A stretch of 15,358 nt of DNA. Origin: Christensenella sp. UBA4636 (GTDB lineage Bacteria; Bacillota; Clostridia; Christensenellales; Borkfalkiaceae). A model generated the notes under the pieces. The model ran no database searches, was not told the origin of the DNA, and saw only the letters and a list, made by a program, of their open reading frames with translations. Position 1 is the stretch's first letter, and each line of letters starts with the position of its first letter. The DNA is taken from NCBI GenBank assembly GCA_002405915.1, contig DHMS01000002.1:1-15358 (forward strand), written 5' to 3'. The position numbers and the translations under genes are program-made. Below, piece by piece: positions 11,522 through 15,358 of this stretch.

Positions 11522-14281
11522 TTATTCGGAGCGCAAGGCTATTACGGGGTCCTTTTTGGAAGCCATTCGCGACGGCACAAGCCCCGCTATTACGGTGAGA
11601 ATAACGCTTATCAAAACGAGCGATATTCCGCCCCAAACTGGCAACGCCGCAACGTTCGTAAGCCCCGAAAGGTTGGTTATTATTAGGTTAATCGGGATAT
11701 TTAGTAGCAGCGTTATGCCTATACCTATTAGCCCCGCCGTAAGCCCTATTATAATGGTTTCGGCGTTAAAGACTCGCGCCACGTCCGTTTTGCTTGCGCC
11801 TATCGAACGGAGAACGCCTATTTCCTTTGTCCTTTCAAGTACGGAAATGTAAGTGATTATGCCTATCATTATCGAGGAAACTACGAGCGAAGTCGAAACA
11901 AAAGCAATTAAGACGTACGTCACGGCGTTTACTATCGTCGTGATAGAGCTTATCATTAGCCCTATATAGTCCTCGTATTTTATCTTTTTGTTTTCGCCGC
12001 CTTCTTCCTTTGAAACCTTGGCGTTGTAGTCGTCGATGAGTTTTACAACGTCGTCTTTCGCTTCGAAGCTCGTGGGATAAATGGAAATGGAAGAGGGAGT
12101 TTCCACGTCAACCACGCCGAGGTCGTTGCCTTTTTGCTTGTACGTTTTTTTGCTTTCGTCCGTTTCGCCCTCTTCTGTCGGGTTGCCCGTCTTGTCGTAA
12201 CGCTTTAAAGTCCACTTTCCGGTCTCCTCGTCGTATTTTGCGTCGGCTTTGAAAATGGAGTAAGATTCCTTTTCTTCGCTTCCCGCAACTTTGCCCGTTT
12301 CGGTTCCGTCCTCGGTTACTCTGTGTTTTATCTCGCCCGTCGTCGGGTTGACTACGCCGACCATACCGGCTTGATAGCTCCTTTCGTAAGCTTTTATTAC
12401 GGGCAACGTTTCGTTTTTGGCGATAAGCGCGTCGGTTAAGCCCTTTTTGTAGCAGAGCGAAGAGGCAAGACAGCCCGAGGTTACGCCCTTTTTGAGACGA
12501 ACTATGCCGCTGACTTTGAGCTTTGTACCCTGCGTTTTGGCAACCGTTTTCTTTTCCTCTTTCGTCATTTCTTCGTAGAGGTAGCTGTCCTCGTCGAACT
12601 TATAATATTGTCCGTTCAACACCACGTCGTATTCGAGTTTTAGTAAGTCGTCGAAAGTGTAACTCATTTCCGAGCGTTTAAGCCCCGGATACTGCTTTTC
12701 CATTTCCGCGTCGATTTCTTCTTCGGTCGGCGTTTTTCCGTCCGCCGAAGTCATTTTTAAGAGAGAGGCGATAACGAGGCGTTTGAAAACGTATTCTATG
12801 TCGTTGTCGTCCATAACGCCCATCATATAGAGGTTAAGGTCGGAAATCTGGTTGTAATTGTCGACAACGAGCAACAAATCGGTATCGTTTTTCGGGTAAG
12901 TACCGGCAAGCAAGTCGTATTGACTTTGTATGAGCTTGTCGTTGTCTATCATTTCCGAAATGATTGGTTCGCTCATCATAAGCGCTTGGAAGTTGTCGTA
13001 ATAATATTGATAATCGTCCGCCATCGCGCCGATTAGGTCGGAAAATTTAGGCAATTCCACTGGGTAAAGCCGTCTGTCTTTTTGTTGCGTAAAAAGCTCA
13101 ATTTGCAGATTGTAAGTGTACTGCACGGCGTTTATATAGCGGTCGTCTAAATTTTCGTCGAGATATTTTTTGAACGACTTCAAATCGTTTGTGCCTACGC
13201 TTGAAACGAGGTTCGTGAGCATGTTCGCGATAACGTTTTGGCTCGTCACGTTTTCGCCCTTAGGGAATTCTTTCCCGTCATGCTTGCTCGCGCCCATAAA
13301 TGAAGTGAGCATTGACGAATAATTAACCGTTTTGGAGCTTATCGTCACCGGATAGTTTGAAAGAGTATCCCGCTGAACGTTTTGGATATACGTGTTGAAT
13401 CCTGCCGAAAGGGATAGTATAAGCGCGATTCCTATTATGCCTATGCTGCCCGCAAACGCCGTCAAAATTGTTCTCCCTTTTTTGGTAAAGAGGTTGTTCA
13501 AAGAAAGAGAAAGTGCCGTTAAGAAGCTCATAGACGGCTTTTTCTGCTTTTTGCCGACGTTCTTTTTAGCTTCTTCTTGGCTTTCTTTTTCGGCTTCTTC
13601 CGTACTGAACGGCATCGTGTCGTCCACGATTTCTCCGTCTTTAAGCGAAATTATTCTCGTCGAATATTCGCGCGCAAGCTCTTCGTTATGGGTGACCATT
13701 ACAACGAGACGGGTTTTGGCTAATTCTTGCAAAATATCCATTACCTGAACGCTGGTGTCGGAGTCTAACGCGCCCGTCGGCTCGTCGGCTAAGATAATGT
13801 CGGGGTCGTTGACTATCGCGCGGGCTATCGCAACCCTTTGCATTTGCCCGCCGGAAAGCTGGTTGGGCAGCTTTTTAAAGTGGTCCTTTAAGCCTACTTT
13901 TTCAAGCGCGGCTCTCGCGCGCGCCATTCTCTCTTCTTTCGGTACGCCGGAAAGCGTAAGCGCAAGTTCTACGTTCTTTTCCACCGTCTGGTGCGGAATA
14001 AGGTTGTAGCTTTGGAACACGAAGCCGACCGAATGATTACGGTAAGCGTCCCAGTCGGAATCGGCGTAGTTTTTCGTCGATACGCCGTTTATCACGAGGT
14101 CGCCGTGCGTGTAACGGTCGAGTCCGCCGACAATGTTAAGCATAGTCGTTTTGCCGCAGCCCGAAGGACCCAAAACGGACACGAATTCGCACTTGCGGAA
14201 GTTAATGCTCACGCCTTTTAACGCTTTAACTTGCGTTTCGCCGGACGAGTAAATTTTTACAATGTTTTTTAATTCCAGCAT
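11522..14281 (-). CDS. MacB-like ABC transporter, ATPase fused to FtsX-type permease
   Basis: This 919-residue protein joins an ATPase (1-225) and a permease. Walker A is GPSGCGKTT (38-46), Q-loop Q90, signature LSGGQMQR (142-149), Walker B DIILADEPTGALD (161-173, catalytic E167), H-loop H198. A charged linker (about 222-250) leads to the first membrane helix (about 271-292), then an extracytoplasmic domain of about 485 residues, and three C-terminal helices (about 784-812, 842-868, 882-902) of the FtsX family, with the ERTKEIGVLRSIGA motif after helix 2. MacB-type proteins do not move substrates through the membrane but transmit ATP-driven motion to the outside. They serve in peptide or lipoprotein handling and drug resistance. 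The extracytoplasmic domain is about twice the size of MacB's. The start is fixed by AAGGAG eight bases upstream. It appears monocistronic, with a terminator-like hairpin in its leader. Substrate is unknown. Confidence 0.93.
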   Translation of the reverse strand: MLELKNIVKIYSSGETQVKALKGVSINFRKCEFVSVLGPSGCGKTTMLNIVGGLDRYTHGDLVINGVSTKNYADSDWDAYRNHSVGFVFQSYNLIPHQTVEKNVELALTLSGVPKEERMARARAALEKVGLKDHFKKLPNQLSGGQMQRVAIARAIVNDPDIILADEPTGALDSDTSVQVMDILQELAKTRLVVMVTHNEELAREYSTRIISLKDGEIVDDTMPFSTEEAEKESQEEAKKNVGKKQKKPSMSFLTALSLSLNNLFTKKGRTILTAFAGSIGIIGIALILSLSAGFNTYIQNVQRDTLSNYPVTISSKTVNYSSMLTSFMGASKHDGKEFPKGENVTSQNVIANMLTNLVSSVGTNDLKSFKKYLDENLDDRYINAVQYTYNLQIELFTQQKDRRLYPVELPKFSDLIGAMADDYQYYYDNFQALMMSEPIISEMIDNDKLIQSQYDLLAGTYPKNDTDLLLVVDNYNQISDLNLYMMGVMDDNDIEYVFKRLVIASLLKMTSADGKTPTEEEIDAEMEKQYPGLKRSEMSYTFDDLLKLEYDVVLNGQYYKFDEDSYLYEEMTKEEKKTVAKTQGTKLKVSGIVRLKKGVTSGCLASSLCYKKGLTDALIAKNETLPVIKAYERSYQAGMVGVVNPTTGEIKHRVTEDGTETGKVAGSEEKESYSIFKADAKYDEETGKWTLKRYDKTGNPTEEGETDESKKTYKQKGNDLGVVDVETPSSISIYPTSFEAKDDVVKLIDDYNAKVSKEEGGENKKIKYEDYIGLMISSITTIVNAVTYVLIAFVSTSLVVSSIMIGIITYISVLERTKEIGVLRSIGASKTDVARVFNAETIIIGLTAGLIGIGITLLLNIPINLIITNLSGLTNVAALPVWGGISLVLISVILTVIAGLVPSRMASKKDPVIALRSE

Positions 14282-14327
14282 ATGTCGTTCTCCTTAATTT
14301 TTTTAGTTCGTTCTTTCAAATTTTTTC

Positions 14328-14363
14328 AAAAAAGCCGCCTATAAGTCGATTATCGGCAGCTTT
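14328..14363 (-). terminator. Terminator hairpin in the ABC transporter leader
   Basis: On the minus strand AAAGCTGCC (14363-14355) pairs with GGCGGCTTT (14339-14331), nine pairs with one G.U, followed by more T. Its loop is the dispersed 16-base motif. It sits 47 bp before the ABC start and after the upstream gene. It may simply end the upstream transcript, but no good promoter is visible between it and the ABC gene. Confidence 0.75.
14339..14354. repeat. Dispersed 16-base motif, copy 3
   Basis: CTATAAGTCGATTATC forms the loop of the hairpin before the ABC transporter gene. It is the third identical copy in the window. Confidence 0.8.
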
Positions 14364-14494
14364 CTCTGTTTTTAGTAGATAGTTAATAGATAGCTTTACC
14401 TTTTTTATATACGAAATTATATATTAAAAAGGTGAATTTTACCTAAAAATACGTTGGTTTTGTTTGCGAAATTCGTTAATTTATCGGGCGAAAA

Positions 14495-15358
14495 TCAATC
14501 TTTTCTCGGAATAATCGTCACGTCGAGTTCGAGTCCGATTGCTCCGCCTTTTTCTTTTGTTACGGTGATTTTGCCGTTTTCGTCCTTTGTGACGCGCTTT
14601 GCGTTTCCGCCCGTAATTATTCCGTCGAGCGCAAAGGAATATTTTTCTTTGTCGATAAGATACGGTATAACGTCCGCCGCTTCCGTTTCGTCAATGTAGC
14701 CTACGTGATGGCAGGCTTTGCCGTCGAAGTCGTAAACGTAAACTTTTATCTTTTTGCCGTCGTAAATAACGCCTACTTTTTTGAATTCCTGTTCGGCGTA
14801 TTCGTAAACTACGTCGTTTTCGTATTCTTCCTTTATTTCGGAAGTTTTAAGTCCGTCGAATTTGTCTATATATCCGAGTTTAAGCCCTTGTTTTATCTCC
14901 GCGTCGAGTATGTCCTTAACCTTTATGCCTTCCTCGTTTTTCTTGTCCGTGCCGAGTACGGTAAAGGTCTTGTCGTAAATTGCCTCGTTCGGGCGGAAAA
15001 TAAGTTTGCGCGCGCGCTTGGTGCACATCGCCGCGTTAAGCTCTTCGTAATTTTCGGGCGGGGTAAGCTTGAAAGCCGTCTTTGCGGGCTTTTCTTCCGT
15101 AGCGGGCGCAACTTCCGCGGGTTGTTCCGCAGTCTGCTCCGCTTGTTCCGTTTGCTCCTCGGTCGCGGTCTGTTCGCTTTCCGTTTCGGCTTGAACTTCC
15201 GCCGGCGCGTCGGTATCGTCCGCAGTTTCGAGAATTTCTTCTTTAACTTCTTCGGCGGTTTCTTCTTCCGCTTGTTCCTCGGTTTCTTCCGTCGCTTCGT
15301 CCGCGGCTTCGGCTAATTCCAAGGCGGGGGAGTCGGTATCGATAACCTCTTCGGTTTC
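14495..15358 (-). CDS. Glu/Ala-rich protein with a C-terminal globular domain (5' end outside window)
   Basis: The frame stays open to the window edge (first visible residues ETEEVIDTDSPA), so the start is missing. The visible first third is an acidic low-complexity region of Glu, Ala, Thr and Gln, probably disordered. About 190 residues of mixed charge follow, starting near TAFKLTPPENYEEL. Within them, IKVYVYDFDGK and HHVGYIDETEAADVIPYL recall the HIRAN domain pattern (a nucleic-acid-binding fold), where a hydrophobic strand and a GYI/GYL turn precede a helix with conserved alanine. That match is by eye and weak. A TTG at 15322 could start a shorter product but has no reason to be preferred. 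It is followed by the ABC transporter on the same strand after 213 bp. Confidence 0.8.
   Translation of the reverse strand, partial: ETEEVIDTDSPALELAEAADEATEETEEQAEEETAEEVKEEILETADDTDAPAEVQAETESEQTATEEQTEQAEQTAEQPAEVAPATEEKPAKTAFKLTPPENYEELNAAMCTKRARKLIFRPNEAIYDKTFTVLGTDKKNEEGIKVKDILDAEIKQGLKLGYIDKFDGLKTSEIKEEYENDVVYEYAEQEFKKVGVIYDGKKIKVYVYDFDGKACHHVGYIDETEAADVIPYLIDKEKYSFALDGIITGGNAKRVTKDENGKITVTKEKGGAIGLELDVTIIPRKD

Larger units (their letters stand above)
14282..14494. other. Intergenic region upstream of the ABC transporter
   Basis: Besides the hairpin, a minus-strand TATAAT occurs at 14421-14416, but no -35 box is recognisable at 16-18 bp, so the promoter call is weak. If used, its transcript would pass through the terminator hairpin before reaching the ABC gene. 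Confidence 0.4.

Overview
The window looks like the chromosome of an anaerobic low-to-mid-GC Bacillota, probably an uncultured Clostridia lineage. The support is the tilS-hpt gene pair, strong AGGAGG-type ribosome sites, TTGACA/TATAAT-type promoters, a Gram-positive style elongator tRNA-Met, an AgrC/AgrA-like (GHKL/LytTR) two-component system, and a lipoprotein with a membrane-anchored GH3 hydrolase. No species can be named from the sequence alone.

Layout. (1) 1-897: a tandem array of about 220-250 bp units, each delimited by a 17-bp copy of the 3' end of tRNA-Glu. Reading right to left, it lies directly behind a minus-strand tRNA operon (fMet, Met, Glu; 898-1205) driven by a clear promoter at 1242-1270. 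(2) 1382-3416: plus-strand tilS and hpt, then a CaCA-type cation exchanger (3516-4568) and a strong terminator. (3) 4762-6834: a LytTR response regulator and GHKL sensor kinase with their own promoter and terminator. (4) 6845-11120: a promoter preceded by two 16-bp direct repeats 20 bp apart, then an operon of a lipoprotein, a doubly membrane-anchored GH3 enzyme whose two halves are in swapped order, and a small three-helix membrane protein. (5) 11121-11521: the gap between convergent genes, holding a 284-bp element with terminal and nested inverted repeats and a two-way terminator. (6) 11522-14281, minus: a MacB-like ABC transporter fusion with a very large extracytoplasmic domain and a terminator in its leader. 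(7) 14495-15358, minus: the C-terminal part of a Glu/Ala-rich protein that runs off the window edge.

How the parts may work together. The two-component system and the lipoprotein/GH3/small-protein operon are adjacent and co-oriented, and the second promoter carries LytTR-like direct repeats. I infer a sensed-signal to surface-glycosidase circuit. The tilS/hpt pair is housekeeping.

The best candidate for something undescribed is the array at 1-897. Hairpins in different units keep pairing despite sequence changes. At two positions the substitutions leave A.C mismatches if the RNA is plus-strand but G.U pairs if it is minus-strand. This points to a family of structured RNAs on the same strand as the tRNAs, each closed by an acceptor-like helix made from tRNA-Glu sequence. 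A second observation is a 16-base motif (CTATAAGTCGATTATC) present three times in intergenic DNA.
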